DNA from: Mesorhizobium ciceri WSM4083
Lineage (GTDB): Bacteria; Pseudomonadota; Alphaproteobacteria; Rhizobiales; Rhizobiaceae
NCBI RefSeq assembly: GCF_000519305.1
Contig: NZ_JAFG01000004.1
Location: forward strand, 372,001-436,000
DNA length: 64,000 bases
Reading direction: 5' to 3'
The notes under the pieces were generated by a model that saw only the letters and a list, made by a program, of their open reading frames with translations, searched no databases and was not told the origin of the DNA. Made by a program: the position numbers and the translations under genes. Position 1 is the first letter of the stretch; every line of letters begins with the position of its first letter. This document shows positions 9,801-18,189 of this stretch, in pieces.

Positions 9801-10033
9801 TCGATCTTGTTGACGACCTGGTCTTCCATCTCCTGGATCGAGGAGCCCGGCCAGATCGCCTGGACGACCATGACCCGGAAGGTGAAATCGGGATCTTCCT
9901 TCTGGCCCATGCGCATCAGGCCGAGCGCGCCGGAAATGATGATCAGGCCGAACAGGAACCGCGCAATGGCGGGATGGCCGATTGCCCAGCGCGACAGGTT
10001 GAAGGGCCGCTTCTCTTCCGTGGAATTGGTCAT
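6887..10033 (-). CDS. RND-family efflux pump, inner-membrane permease subunit
   Basis: A 1048-residue resistance-nodulation-division transporter of the HAE1 (drug/hydrophobe) type, driven by proton import. It shows the repeated architecture of one helix, a large periplasmic loop and a helix bundle, twice over. The helix-4 motif GLLVDDAMIVVE (about residues 400-412) carries the paired aspartates of the proton relay. An N-terminal cytoplasmic helix (RPFNLSRWAIGHPAIARF) precedes helix 1. The adaptor gene is 199 bp upstream in the same direction, and a tetR gene is first, so this is the last gene of a tetR-adaptor-pump operon. No outer-membrane channel is encoded nearby; a TolC-like protein must come from elsewhere. 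Substrates cannot be told from sequence. Confidence 0.93.
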   Translation of the reverse strand: MTNSTEEKRPFNLSRWAIGHPAIARFLFGLIIISGALGLMRMGQKEDPDFTFRVMVVQAIWPGSSIQEMEDQVVNKIERKLQETPHLDFVRSFTRAGSAIITVQIKGDTNTAEVNDAFYQVRKKVGDIQGDLPQGLLGPYFNDEFGDTFITLHSISGDGFSYPELKKFAIQARDMLLTTPGVEKAVIIGDQPEKLYIDVSSKALAERGLTLTDLQNAIKGQNNVDPAGSVDTGTNSVRISVEGDVGKVEDIRNLRLRAGGQVTRLGDIATVTSGLQDPFQRKYRFNGHDSVQLGVVMAKGFKVTDVGKDVEATYKRFEEALPYGVAVDQISDQPGVVTDAVAEFMHALGEALLIVLVVSFLSIGWRSGLVIAIAIPLVLAATFAIMYELGIDLQRISLGALIIALGLLVDDAMIVVEMMERKLEEGMVKVEAASFAYSSTAFPMLTGTLITTAGFIPVGFAASTAGEYVRTLFYVVGIALIVSWFVAVYFTPWLGNMILKQRKHAGSHHDVFDTRFYRRLRATVSWAVRHRIIVLVMTLVTFGTSLWAFQFIPQNFFPQSSRPEILVDLWLPEGTSIKEVEAQAKALETKMMDDKDKRFIATYIGEGAPRFFLPLDQQLSNPNFAQLLVMANDEPARERLIVKLRTVLAEDFPSIRAKVDRLFLGPPTGWPVQMRVMGPDRQEVRRIADQVKAKFREDPLLGAVHDDWLEPVPAMKLVIDQDRARALGVTSQRIRQMLQATMSGAPLDDFRDGEETVSIVAREPDASRSLLSSVDSVYIPTDFGGFVPLSQVAKVVPVLEQGIEWRRDRLPTISVRATLPDGVQSNDVVTKLYKDMQGLRDGLAPGYKVEIQGGAEDSAESQASIAAKAPIMLAVIVVLLMIQLQNFGKAMLVLATGPLGIIGAAAALLISGAPFGFVAILGVIALLGIIMRNSIILVDQIDQDIAAGMDRYEAIIGSAVRRFRPITLTALTAVLALIPISRGVFWGPLAYAMMGGILVATVLTILVLPAGYALFFGREPKKRGAEGRTDDLELSQEAEKPQLALAAE

Positions 10034-10232
10034 CGACGCTGGTCCATCTATCTAGCGCAACAAAATCGAGGGTTCGTAGTGGCTTCCGGGCGGCAAGGCT
10101 CTCCGAGCGGAGGAGCACTCATCGCGGTGGGACGCGAAATCGATGTGGGGGTTACATCAATCGAGCGTCTCGGTCGGGCGCCTGCCGCCCGGAAACCAGC
10201 GGCTGCGGAAACGCGCAGCCGGTTGTCTGTCG

Positions 10233-11375
10233 TCAGCGCACCTGCTTGGCGTCGCCGTCCGCCGCGGATGCCGATTGCAGCGCCGTATCACCGGCGAGCT
10301 TCACTTTCAGGTTTTCGGTCATGAATTGCGTTCCGGCGGCGACCACGACATCGCCGGGTTTCAAACCCTCCGCGACACGCACGCCATCGGCGGCGAACTC
10401 GGCAACCTTGATCGGACGGGCATGAACGGTGTCGGCGCCACGATCGACGGTCCACACGATCGATTGGGTGCCTTGCTCGGCCAGTGCGCTCAGCGGGATC
10501 GAGACCAGCTGCCGCTCATTGGCCGCCGAGGCTTCGATGCTGGCGGTCATGCCAAGCAAAACACGCGGATCGTTGGGCAGGCTGACGCGGACTGCAAAGG
10601 TGCGTGACTGCGGATCGGCGCTCCCGGCGACTTCGCGGACCTTGCCATCGAGCGCCAGCGCATCGTCGGACCAGAAGCCCGCCTTGACGGCCTTGCCCGG
10701 CTTGAATTCGGCGATTTCCATTTCGGGGACGGCGATCAGCACTTCCTTTTCGCCGTCGACAGCGACAGTAACAACCGGCGTGCCGGAACCGACCACCTGG
10801 CCGACGTCGGCGCTGACCGTGGTGACGATGCCATCCCTGTCGGCCTTGAGATCGGTATAACCGACCTGGTTCTTCGCCTGAGCAAGTGTCGAAAGGGCGG
10901 AATCACGCGTGGCGACCGCTTGGTCATAGGTCAAGGTCGCCTGTTCGAGTTGTGATTTCGGGGCAAAATTCTTGGCAAAAAGCTGCTCGGCACGCTTGCG
11001 GGCAAGCTCCACGGTCTCGACCTGCCGCTCGGCGGCATCGAGCGCTGCCTGCGCGCTCTTGACCGAAAGGTCGTAGTCAATGGGATCGATGCGGGCGAGC
11101 ACATCGCCCGAGGCCACATGCTCGCCGATATCGACGAGGCGCTCGGTGATCTTGCCGTTGACGCGGAACGCCAGAGCGCTCTCGGTGCGGGCCCGCACCG
11201 ACCCGGAATAGGAGAGCATGCGGGTGTCATGCACCTTCGCGATCTCGACAACCTTGACCGGACGGATGATATCCTTGACTTCGGCTTTTTCCTGGCTGCA
11301 GCCGGCAAGCCCGAGAGTGGCGACGATCAGGCTGGCAACTGGCAGCTTGCGAAGGATGGAATTGGACAAAGACAT
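10233..11375 (-). CDS. RND efflux periplasmic adaptor (membrane fusion) lipoprotein
   Basis: A 380-residue adaptor bridging the RND pump to an outer-membrane channel. The N-terminus is a lipoprotein signal with the lipobox LAGC (Cys about residue 26). It is followed by a split biotinyl-lipoyl domain, an alpha-hairpin (about residues 100-170, rich in Ala, Glu, Lys and Arg) and beta-barrel/MP domains (DLKADRDGIVTTVSADVGQVV, VLIAVPEMEI). The coiled hairpin is short, as in most MexA/AcrA relatives. It lies 51 bp downstream of tetR and 199 bp upstream of the pump gene, on the same strand. The 199-bp gap holds no gene that I recognise. Confidence 0.93.
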   Translation of the reverse strand: MSLSNSILRKLPVASLIVATLGLAGCSQEKAEVKDIIRPVKVVEIAKVHDTRMLSYSGSVRARTESALAFRVNGKITERLVDIGEHVASGDVLARIDPIDYDLSVKSAQAALDAAERQVETVELARKRAEQLFAKNFAPKSQLEQATLTYDQAVATRDSALSTLAQAKNQVGYTDLKADRDGIVTTVSADVGQVVGSGTPVVTVAVDGEKEVLIAVPEMEIAEFKPGKAVKAGFWSDDALALDGKVREVAGSADPQSRTFAVRVSLPNDPRVLLGMTASIEASAANERQLVSIPLSALAEQGTQSIVWTVDRGADTVHARPIKVAEFAADGVRVAEGLKPGDVVVAAGTQFMTENLKVKLAGDTALQSASAADGDAKQVR

Positions 11376-11426
11376 CTTGGTACTCCGACTGGAGATGAAT
11401 GGTCGACAACCGGCTGGCGGGAGCTA

Positions 11427-12032
11427 TTACTTCAGAGCTCTGATCGCATAGTCGATCAGATCGTCGGGCATCGCCCGGTTGGTCTTGGCAAGGCACTGCG
11501 CCACCATCTGCGGATGGCACAGGATGACCGTTGCGGCACCGAAGCAGCGCGACGCGGTCACCGGGTCCTGTTGCCTGAACTCACCGGCCTCGATGCCGTC
11601 GCGGATCACCTCCGCAAACAGGTCGTGGATGCTGTCGACATGCTTGTCGATCACACCCCAATCCCGTTCGAGGGCGACGATGACCATCTCGTGGACCTTC
11701 TGGTCGTCGAGCATGACCTCCATCGTCATCTTGTATTGCGCATGCACGTAACGCCGGAGCCGCTCCTCGGCGCTGATCGGCAGGCGCGAAATCTCGTAGG
11801 CCATCTTGTAGCTGGCGCCGAGCATCCGGCCGCAGACGGCCTGGTGGATTTCGACCTTGGAGGCGAAGAAACGGTAGATGTTGGCGGGCGACATGCCGAG
11901 CTCACGCGCGATGTCGGCGACATTGGTCTTGCCGTAGCCATAGTGCCGGAACAGGCGCTCGGCGCAATCGAGAATGCGCGTTACATTTTCCTGTCGGGCG
12001 GCTTCGGCGACTATGGTGGCGGCTTCGGACAT
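11427..12032 (-). CDS. TetR/AcrR-family transcriptional repressor
   Basis: A 201-residue regulator. Residues about 15-60 contain a TetR helix-turn-helix: ILDCAERLFRHYGYGKTNVA, then DIARELGMSPANIYRFFASK. The remainder is an alpha-helical ligand-binding domain that I cannot assign to a ligand. It is first in the leftward tetR-adaptor-RND operon, with a perfect 11-bp inverted repeat just upstream of its start codon (12045-12082). The layout predicts autorepression and control of the pump, relieved by an efflux substrate. The start ATG at 12032 fits the usual TetR N-terminus. Confidence 0.93.
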   Translation of the reverse strand: MSEAATIVAEAARQENVTRILDCAERLFRHYGYGKTNVADIARELGMSPANIYRFFASKVEIHQAVCGRMLGASYKMAYEISRLPISAEERLRRYVHAQYKMTMEVMLDDQKVHEMVIVALERDWGVIDKHVDSIHDLFAEVIRDGIEAGEFRQQDPVTASRCFGAATVILCHPQMVAQCLAKTNRAMPDDLIDYAIRALK

Positions 12033-12044
12033 GACCTCTATCGA

Positions 12045-12103
12045 TTTACGAGTGATGAATTTCGATTTTCGTCACTCGTAAATTGAAAAGACCGACCTGT
12101 CAA
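12045..12103 (-). promoter_or_regulatory. TetR operator overlapping the efflux operon promoter
   Basis: TTTACGAGTGA at 12045-12055 and its exact complement at 12072-12082 form an 11-bp inverted repeat with a 16-base spacer, 13-50 bases ahead of the tetR start. On the minus strand a perfect TTGACA (12103-12098) lies 17 bases before TACGAG (12080-12075), which falls inside the proximal arm. Binding would therefore occlude RNA polymerase. Confidence 0.7.
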
Positions 12104-12126
12104 TGCGGATTCTGTGTACGCGTACG

Positions 12127-12146
12127 AATGGTGACAAATGGTGACA
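12127..12146. repeat. Tandem 10-bp direct repeat
   Basis: AATGGTGACA occurs twice head to tail (12127-12136, 12137-12146), one helical turn apart, just upstream of the -35 of the tetR operon and next to the palindrome GTACGCGTAC (12117-12126). It may be an activator site; no factor is identified. Confidence 0.45.
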
Positions 12147-12214
12147 GGGACCGACGAAAGCCGCGGAGGCTTTGCCTAATCGCAAAAGTCGTAATGGAGG
12201 AGCAGCGACGAGGC

Positions 12215-13855
12215 TTAAGTCCCCCTCGCCATCTCGCGCAACCGGAATTTCTGGATCTTGCCGGTCGAGGTCTTCGGGATTTCGGCGAAGATGACCGCCT
12301 TCGGCACCTTGAACCGGGCAAGCAGCGCGCGGCAGTGATCGATGATCTCGGCTTCGGTCGCGACCTTGCCGGGCTTCAGCTCGACATAGGCAACAGGCAC
12401 TTCGCCCCATTTGTCGTCGGGCCTGGCGACGACGCCGCAAGAGCCAACCGACGGGTGCTTGTAGAGCGCGTCCTCGACCTCGATAGAGGAAATGTTCTCG
12501 CCACCGGAGATGATGATGTCCTTGGAGCGGTCCTTGAGCTGGATGTAGCCGTCGGGGTGCATGACGCCGAGATCGCCGGAGTGGAACCAGCCGCCGGCGA
12601 AGGCCTCGTCGCTCGCCTTGCGGTTCTTCAAATAGCCTTTCATGACGATGTTGCCGCGGAACATGACCTCGCCGATGGTCTCCCCATCGGCCGGTGTCGT
12701 CCGCATCGTCTCGGGGTCCATGACCATCAGGCCTTCGAGCGCCGCATAGCGCACGCCCTGCCGCGCCTTCCTGGCACTGCGCTCGCCCTTTTCGAGGCTG
12801 TCCCAGGCGCCATGCCATTCGTTGACGACCGCCGGGCCATAGGTCTCGGTCAGGCCGTAGAGATGGGTGACGGCGAAGCCGGCATCGGCCATCCCCGACA
12901 GCACCGCTTCCGGCGGGGGTGCAGCGGCCGTGTTGAAAGTGACCGTCTGCGGGAATTCCCGCTTGTCCTCGTCCCTGGCATTGATCAGCACCGACATGAC
13001 GACCGGCGCGCCGCACAGATGGGTGACGCCCTGATCGGCGATCGCATCGTAGATCGGCTTCGGCCGCACCCAGCGCAGGCAGACATGGGTGCCGGCCTGG
13101 ACGGCGAGCGTCCAGGGAAAGCACCAGCCATTGCAGTGGAACATCGGCAGCGTCCAGAGATAGACGGCGTGCTTGGCCATGCCGGCATGAATGGTGTTGG
13201 TGTAGGCCATCAGCGCGGCACCGCGATGGTGGTAGACGACGCCCTTCGGATTGCCTGTCGTCCCGGAAGTGTAGTTGAGCGAGATGGCGTCCCACTCGTC
13301 GTCGGGCATCGACCAGGCGAAATCCTCGGCGCCGCCTGCGACAAACGCCTCATAGTCCAGCGTGCCAACCCGCTCGCCCTTCGGATACGGCGCGTCGTCG
13401 GCGTATTCGGGATCGTCATAGTCGATGACCAGCGGCTTGACCTCGGTCAGTTCCAGGGCCTGCCTGACGACGCCGGAGAATTCGCGGTCGACGATCAGCA
13501 CCTTGGTCTCGGCATGATCGAGCTGGAAGGCGACGACCGCGGCATCGAGGCGGGTGTTGAGCGAATGCAGCACCGCCTTGGTCATCGGCACACCGAAATG
13601 CGCCTCCAGCATCGGCGGCGTATTTGACAGCATGACGGTGACGGTGTCGCCCTTGCCGATGCCGCGCCTGTCGAGCGCCGAGGCAAGCTTCAGCGACCGC
13701 TGCCAGAAGGTGCGATAGTCGATGCGCTGGCGGCCATGGATGATGGCGATCTGGTCGGGATAGGTCTTGGCCGCGCGCTCCAGATAGGTGAGCGGTGTCA
13801 GCGGCTGATGGTTGGCTGCGTTCTTGTCGAGATCCTGTTCGTAAGGATTGCCCAT
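12215..13855 (-). CDS. AMP-forming acyl-CoA synthetase
   Basis: A 546-residue adenylate-forming enzyme activating a carboxylic acid to its CoA thioester through an acyl-AMP. Visible motifs are the ATP/AMP loop YTSGTTGNPKGV (about residues 187-198), HLYGLTETYG (about 330), GWFHSGDLG and DRSKDIIISGGENIS (about 420-445), and the C-terminal catalytic lysine segment TSTGKIQKFRLRE. The length and the LPMFHCNGWCFPW segment resemble medium-chain fatty-acid or aromatic/alkyl acyl-CoA synthetases of the AlkK group. It stands alone: the tetR operon lies downstream and a divergent SorC-type regulator upstream. The substrate chain length is not predictable. The ATG at 13855 gives a normal N-terminus. Confidence 0.92.
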   Translation of the reverse strand: MGNPYEQDLDKNAANHQPLTPLTYLERAAKTYPDQIAIIHGRQRIDYRTFWQRSLKLASALDRRGIGKGDTVTVMLSNTPPMLEAHFGVPMTKAVLHSLNTRLDAAVVAFQLDHAETKVLIVDREFSGVVRQALELTEVKPLVIDYDDPEYADDAPYPKGERVGTLDYEAFVAGGAEDFAWSMPDDEWDAISLNYTSGTTGNPKGVVYHHRGAALMAYTNTIHAGMAKHAVYLWTLPMFHCNGWCFPWTLAVQAGTHVCLRWVRPKPIYDAIADQGVTHLCGAPVVMSVLINARDEDKREFPQTVTFNTAAAPPPEAVLSGMADAGFAVTHLYGLTETYGPAVVNEWHGAWDSLEKGERSARKARQGVRYAALEGLMVMDPETMRTTPADGETIGEVMFRGNIVMKGYLKNRKASDEAFAGGWFHSGDLGVMHPDGYIQLKDRSKDIIISGGENISSIEVEDALYKHPSVGSCGVVARPDDKWGEVPVAYVELKPGKVATEAEIIDHCRALLARFKVPKAVIFAEIPKTSTGKIQKFRLREMARGT

Positions 13856-14046
13856 CCCATTGCTCCCCGCGATTTTCTTTCAGACGTTCTAATCACAGGC
13901 TCGGGCCGCGTCACCACAAACGATGCCACGAGAGAGCGCATTTGGCAGAATGATGAACCAGATTCGGCGTGAGCGGGAGCATCGCATACCTCTGCCCAAT
14001 TTGACTTTTGTCGAGAGCCGTGAATAATGTCAGCCAAGGAGACGGC

Positions 14047-15012
14047 ATGGCGATCCGACCGGCAGAACAGCTCATCCACAAGGCCGCCTGGCTCTACTAT
14101 GCCCATGGCCTGCGGCAGGACCAGGTGGCGAGCCAGCTTAACATTTCCCGTGCCTCGGTCGCCATGTATCTGCGCAAGGCGCGCGAGACCGGCATCGTCA
14201 ACATCTCGACCTCGACCCAGCTTTTCACCGACGACGTTCTGGCGCGCAAGCTCGAGGATGCGTTGAGCCTCGACGCCGTCTGGATCGCACCGGAGAATGA
14301 TCATATTGCCGACCCGTCGACGGAAATCGCCGTGCTGGCGGCGAGCGTCTTTCTCGAACTGGTCAAGAAGGGCGACCGCATCGGCGTCGCCTGGGGCCGC
14401 ACCGTCTATATGATCGCCGACGTCATGTCCTATGCCGACCTGCAGGATGTCACGGTGGTGCAGCTCTGCGGCAATCTCGGCGCGCCCTATTCCTATCGCC
14501 CCGACCAATGCACCATGGAGATCGCGCGGCGGCTCAACGCCAAGGGGCTCAATTTCTACGCGCCGCTGGTGCTGTCGACGGAAGAACTCGCGCGGGCGCT
14601 GCGTGCCGAGCCGGTGATCCGGGAACAATTGTCGGGTGTCAGCGAATGCGACCTGGCGTTATACTCGGTCGGCGCGGTCGACGCCGACAGCCATCTGGTC
14701 AAATGCGGCGCGCTGACGCCAGGTGAAATGGCGGATCTGCGCAGCCAAGGCGCTGCCGGCGTGATTGCCGGGCAGATCATAGACGCCGAGGGCAAGGTGC
14801 TCGACTGCAGTTATAACAGGCGGGTGATCTCCGCCGAGCTTGCCTCGCTGCGCGCCATCGCCAGGCGGTTGGTGGTGGTGCAGGAGGACAGCAAGTTCGA
14901 ACCGCTGCTCGCGGCGATCGCGGGCGGCCTTTGCACGCATCTGGTGGTCGGCGCGCACATGGCGCAGCGGCTCCTGGACCATGCGGCTGCCACGACAGAA
15001 AAGGCCTCCTAG
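14047..15012 (+). CDS. SorC/DeoR-type sugar-binding transcriptional regulator
   Basis: A 321-residue regulator. An N-terminal helix-turn-helix (about residues 18-45, RQDQVASQLNISRASVAMYL) precedes a SorC-family sugar-phosphate-binding domain resembling a phosphosugar isomerase fold (VAWGRTVYMIADVM, QLCGNLGAPYSYRPD). Members sense phosphorylated sugars or polyols and control the adjacent catabolic genes. It lies 91 bp upstream of the aldolase/dehydrogenase gene on the same strand, so it most likely controls that gene. ATG 14047 is preferred because AAGGAG ends a few bases before it; the frame is open back to a TTG at 14008. The effector could be a deoxy- or methylthio-sugar phosphate given the nearby mtn genes (inference). 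Confidence 0.88.
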   Translation: MAIRPAEQLIHKAAWLYYAHGLRQDQVASQLNISRASVAMYLRKARETGIVNISTSTQLFTDDVLARKLEDALSLDAVWIAPENDHIADPSTEIAVLAASVFLELVKKGDRIGVAWGRTVYMIADVMSYADLQDVTVVQLCGNLGAPYSYRPDQCTMEIARRLNAKGLNFYAPLVLSTEELARALRAEPVIREQLSGVSECDLALYSVGAVDADSHLVKCGALTPGEMADLRSQGAAGVIAGQIIDAEGKVLDCSYNRRVISAELASLRAIARRLVVVQEDSKFEPLLAAIAGGLCTHLVVGAHMAQRLLDHAAATTEKAS

Positions 15013-15103
15013 GTAATCCCCTCTCCGTCGCCGGCGCATTGTCATCAAAGCGTCGCGGCATTCCTGTTTCACCATCAAAGACAAACAACCGGACGAAGCG
15101 AAC

Positions 15104-17158
15104 ATGAAGAATTTGTGGAATGACGAAGCAGCCGAAAAACTCGTCGCAGACTACGCGAAAAAGGGTGTCGGCCGCGACCTGGCGCTGCGCGTCTACACGA
15201 CCCGGCTGCTCGGCGGCGAACCACGGCTGGTCCTGCATGGCGGCGGCAACACCTCCTGCAAGACGACGGCAACCGACCTTGTCGGCGACCAGTGGGACGT
15301 GCTGTGCGTCAAGGGCAGCGGCTGGGACATGGGCGTCATCGAGCCGCAGGGCCTGCCGGCGGTCAAGCTCAAGCCGCTGCTCAAGGCCCGCGCGCTGAGC
15401 AGGCTGGCCGACGAGGACATGGTTGCCCTGCAACGCGTCAACCTCATCGATCCGTCCTCGCCCAACCCGTCGGTCGAGACGCTGCTGCATGCCTTCCTGC
15501 CGCACAAATTCGTCGACCACACGCACTCGACCGCCATCCTCGCCATCGTCGACCAGGAGGATTCCAAGCCGCTGGTGAAGACGGTCTTCGGCAGCAAGAT
15601 GGGTTACGTGCCTTATATCATGCCCGGTTTCGACCTCGCCAAGGCGGCCGCCGACATCTTCGACGCCGACCCTGATGTCGAAGGCCTGATCCTCGACAAG
15701 CACGGCATTTTCACCTTCGGCGACGACGCCAAACAGGCCTACGATCGGATGATCCACTATGTGAACGTCGCCGAGGACTTCATTGCCGCAAGCGGCAAGC
15801 CGAAGGCGGCAAAGGCGGCCTTGCCGGCAAGCCTCGCGACACCGGCGTCCATCGCGCCGATGCTGCGTGGTGCGGTGGCGGTGGCGCGCGGCGAAGGCCG
15901 CTTCGACCGCATGGTCAGCGATTTCCGCACTTCGCCGGCAATCGTCGATTTCATCAATTCATCCGAGATTGCCGACTATGCCGGACGCGGCGTGTCGACA
16001 CCGGATCTGTCGATCCGCATCAAGACCGGCCCAATGGCGCTGCCGGCGCCCGATGCTGACAAGGCCGGTGACTACAAGGCGGTGATCAAGAGCCATGTCG
16101 ACGCGTTCGCCAAGGATTATCGCGCCTATTTCGAAACCAATGATGCGCTCGACGACGTCAAGCGCACCATGCTCGACCAGATGCCGCGGCTGACGCTGGT
16201 GCCGGGCCTCGGCATGTTCGGCCATGGCCGCACGCTGAAGGACGCGAAGATCGCCTCGGATGTCGGCGAGATGTGGATCGAGGCGGTGCGCGGCGCCGAG
16301 GCGGTCGGCCGTTTCCACCCGCTCTCCAAGGCCGATCTGTTCCCGCTGGAATACTGGTCGCTGGAACAGGCCAAGCTCGCCTCCAACAAGCCGAAGCCAC
16401 TGACTGGCCAGGTGGTGCTGATCACCGGCGGCGCCGGCGCGATCGGTGCAGCGACAGCCAAATTGTTCGCCGACAATGGCGCCCATGCCGTCGTTGTCGA
16501 TCTCGACGCCGAAAAGGCTGCCGACGCGGCGAAGAAGGCCGGCAACAATTCGATCGGCGTCGCCGCCGACATTACCGACCCGGCGCAGGTGCGTGCCGCC
16601 TTCGACAGAGCAGTCGCCGTGTTCGGCGGTGTCGACATCGTGGTTTCCAATGCCGGCGCCGCCTGGGAAGGCCGCATCGGCGAGCTCGACGACGCGCTCC
16701 TGCGCAAGAGTTTCGAGCTTAATTTCTTCGCCCACCAATCGGTGGCGCAGAATGCCGTGCGCATCATGCTCGAGCAGGGCACAGGCGGCGTGCTTTTGTT
16801 CAACACCTCCAAACAGGCGGTGAATCCCGGCCCGAAGTTCGGCGCCTATGGCGTGCCGAAGGCGGCGACACTGTTCCTGTCCAGGCAATACGCGCTCGAC
16901 TATGGCGCGCATGGCATCCGCTCCAACGCCGTCAACGCCGACCGCATCCGCTCAGGGCTTCTGACCGACGCCATGATCGCCAGCCGCTCGGGCGCGCGCG
17001 GCGTGTCGGAAAAGGACTACATGTCCGGCAATCTGCTCGGCCAGGAAGTGACGGCGCAGGACGTGGCGCAGGCCTTCCTGCATCACGCGCTGGCCGACCG
17101 CACCACCGCCGATGTGACAACGGTCGATGGCGGTAATATCGCAGCGGCGATGCGCTGA
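15104..17158 (+). CDS. Bifunctional class II aldolase / short-chain dehydrogenase (RhaD type)
   Basis: A 684-residue fusion. Residues about 1-330 are a class II (zinc) aldolase domain with HGGGNTSCKT, KGSGWDMG, the metal-binding HTHST segment (about residue 142) and DKHGIFTFG. Residues about 425-684 are an NAD(P)-binding short-chain dehydrogenase with the nucleotide loop GGAGAIG, SNAGAAWEG, a serine in NTSKQ and the catalytic YGVPK. Rhizobial RhaD proteins with this architecture split rhamnulose-1-phosphate into DHAP and lactaldehyde and then convert the aldehyde. Here no rhamnose isomerase, kinase or mutarotase is present, while mtnK-mtnA lie 6 kb away. An equally plausible job is cleavage of 5-methylthio- or 5-deoxyribulose-1-phosphate followed by conversion of the resulting aldehyde. 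Family assignment is sure; the substrate is open. Confidence 0.88.
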   Translation: MKNLWNDEAAEKLVADYAKKGVGRDLALRVYTTRLLGGEPRLVLHGGGNTSCKTTATDLVGDQWDVLCVKGSGWDMGVIEPQGLPAVKLKPLLKARALSRLADEDMVALQRVNLIDPSSPNPSVETLLHAFLPHKFVDHTHSTAILAIVDQEDSKPLVKTVFGSKMGYVPYIMPGFDLAKAAADIFDADPDVEGLILDKHGIFTFGDDAKQAYDRMIHYVNVAEDFIAASGKPKAAKAALPASLATPASIAPMLRGAVAVARGEGRFDRMVSDFRTSPAIVDFINSSEIADYAGRGVSTPDLSIRIKTGPMALPAPDADKAGDYKAVIKSHVDAFAKDYRAYFETNDALDDVKRTMLDQMPRLTLVPGLGMFGHGRTLKDAKIASDVGEMWIEAVRGAEAVGRFHPLSKADLFPLEYWSLEQAKLASNKPKPLTGQVVLITGGAGAIGAATAKLFADNGAHAVVVDLDAEKAADAAKKAGNNSIGVAADITDPAQVRAAFDRAVAVFGGVDIVVSNAGAAWEGRIGELDDALLRKSFELNFFAHQSVAQNAVRIMLEQGTGGVLLFNTSKQAVNPGPKFGAYGVPKAATLFLSRQYALDYGAHGIRSNAVNADRIRSGLLTDAMIASRSGARGVSEKDYMSGNLLGQEVTAQDVAQAFLHHALADRTTADVTTVDGGNIAAAMR

Positions 17159-17322
17159 CGTAGAGATCCGTTAGACGAAAAGGTGCGGTGCAACTCCGAA
17201 ACTTGAGCCTATTGCCCGGAAACGGGCTGGAGAAAGGGCGGTTGGGAACTTTCGACCCGACCGGCCATTGAGATCGAGCAAGGTCAAGCAGCCAAATTGT
17301 TGCCTTCTCGAGGAGTTCCCTC

Positions 17323-18189
17323 ATGCCAGCCGAAAACTGGTCCCTGCCCGAACGCTTTATTTTTTCGGGTCACCCGATCGCATGGGGAACGATCGGCGAC
17401 GGCCCGCCGGCGGTCTTGCTTCATGGTACCCCGTTCTCGTCGGTGGAATGGCGGCGCATTGCAGCTTGGCTCGGGCAGCGGCGCCTAATCTACTATTTCG
17501 ACATGCTCGGCTACGGGCAATCCGCCAAGCCCGACGCGGACGTGTCGCGCGGCATTCAAAACGAGCTGTTTGCGGCGCTCTACGCTCACTGGGAGCTGGA
17601 ATGGCCCGACATCGTGGCGCATGACTTCGGCGGCTCCGTCGCGTTGCGCGGCCACCTGCTCAACGGGCTCGATTATCGCTCTCTGGTGCTGATCGATCCG
17701 GTCGCGATCAGCCCTCAGGGATCGCCCTTGGTTCAAGCGGCAAAAGAACACGAGAAAGCGTTTGCCGGTCTGCCGGCCTATATCCATGAAGCCATGCTTC
17801 GCGCCTATATCGGCGGCGCTGTCGCGAACGCATTGCGCGCGGACGAAATGCAGCTCTATCTGCAGCCATGGCTTGGAGATGAGGGCCAGAAGGCTTTTTG
17901 GCGTCAGATCGCGCAGATGGACGACAAGTACAGTCGAGAGGTCGAGTGGCGATATGGCGAGATACGTTGCCCTGTGACGATCCTGTGGGGTGAAGACGAC
18001 GAGTGGATTCCGCTCGACGACGGGCGAGAACTCGCGCGCCGCATCCCCGGTGCGCCGTTCATCACGGTTCCAAATGCCAAACATCTCGTTCAGGAAGACG
18101 CGCCAGAGGCAATAATCTCGACTGTGCTCGACTTCTGGAACGACCAGCATCCTTCGGCCGCCGCGAAACCCCTGCTACAGCAACTCTAG
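17323..18189 (+). CDS. Alpha/beta-fold hydrolase, haloalkane dehalogenase/epoxide hydrolase-like
   Basis: A 288-residue cytoplasmic hydrolase with the oxyanion motif HGTPFSS (about residue 34), a nucleophile elbow AHDFGGSVA (about residue 100) with Asp in the nucleophile position, as in haloalkane dehalogenases and epoxide hydrolases, a second acid in WGEDDEWIP and the catalytic His in NAKHLVQED near the C-terminus. It is preceded by GAGGAG about 8 bases before ATG 17323. It follows the aldolase gene by 164 bp; co-transcription is possible but not shown. Its stop overlaps the stop of the convergent gene by 15 bp. The substrate is unknown; an Asp rather than Ser nucleophile argues against a simple esterase. 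Confidence 0.82.
   Translation: MPAENWSLPERFIFSGHPIAWGTIGDGPPAVLLHGTPFSSVEWRRIAAWLGQRRLIYYFDMLGYGQSAKPDADVSRGIQNELFAALYAHWELEWPDIVAHDFGGSVALRGHLLNGLDYRSLVLIDPVAISPQGSPLVQAAKEHEKAFAGLPAYIHEAMLRAYIGGAVANALRADEMQLYLQPWLGDEGQKAFWRQIAQMDDKYSREVEWRYGEIRCPVTILWGEDDEWIPLDDGRELARRIPGAPFITVPNAKHLVQEDAPEAIISTVLDFWNDQHPSAAAKPLLQQL

Noticed and set aside
6878..10324. A 1148-codon rightward open frame opposite the RND pump gene
   Set aside because: It is low-complexity Asp/Arg/Gln-rich, the shadow of a high-GC gene on the other strand; the leftward frame encodes a clear RND transporter.
12083..13627. A 514-codon rightward frame opposite the acyl-CoA synthetase
   Set aside because: Antisense shadow; the leftward frame contains all adenylate-forming motifs.
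15104..17158. Naming the bifunctional aldolase rhaD
   Set aside because: The family likeness is real, but no rhamnose isomerase, kinase or mutarotase is linked and mtn genes are, so the symbol would claim too much.
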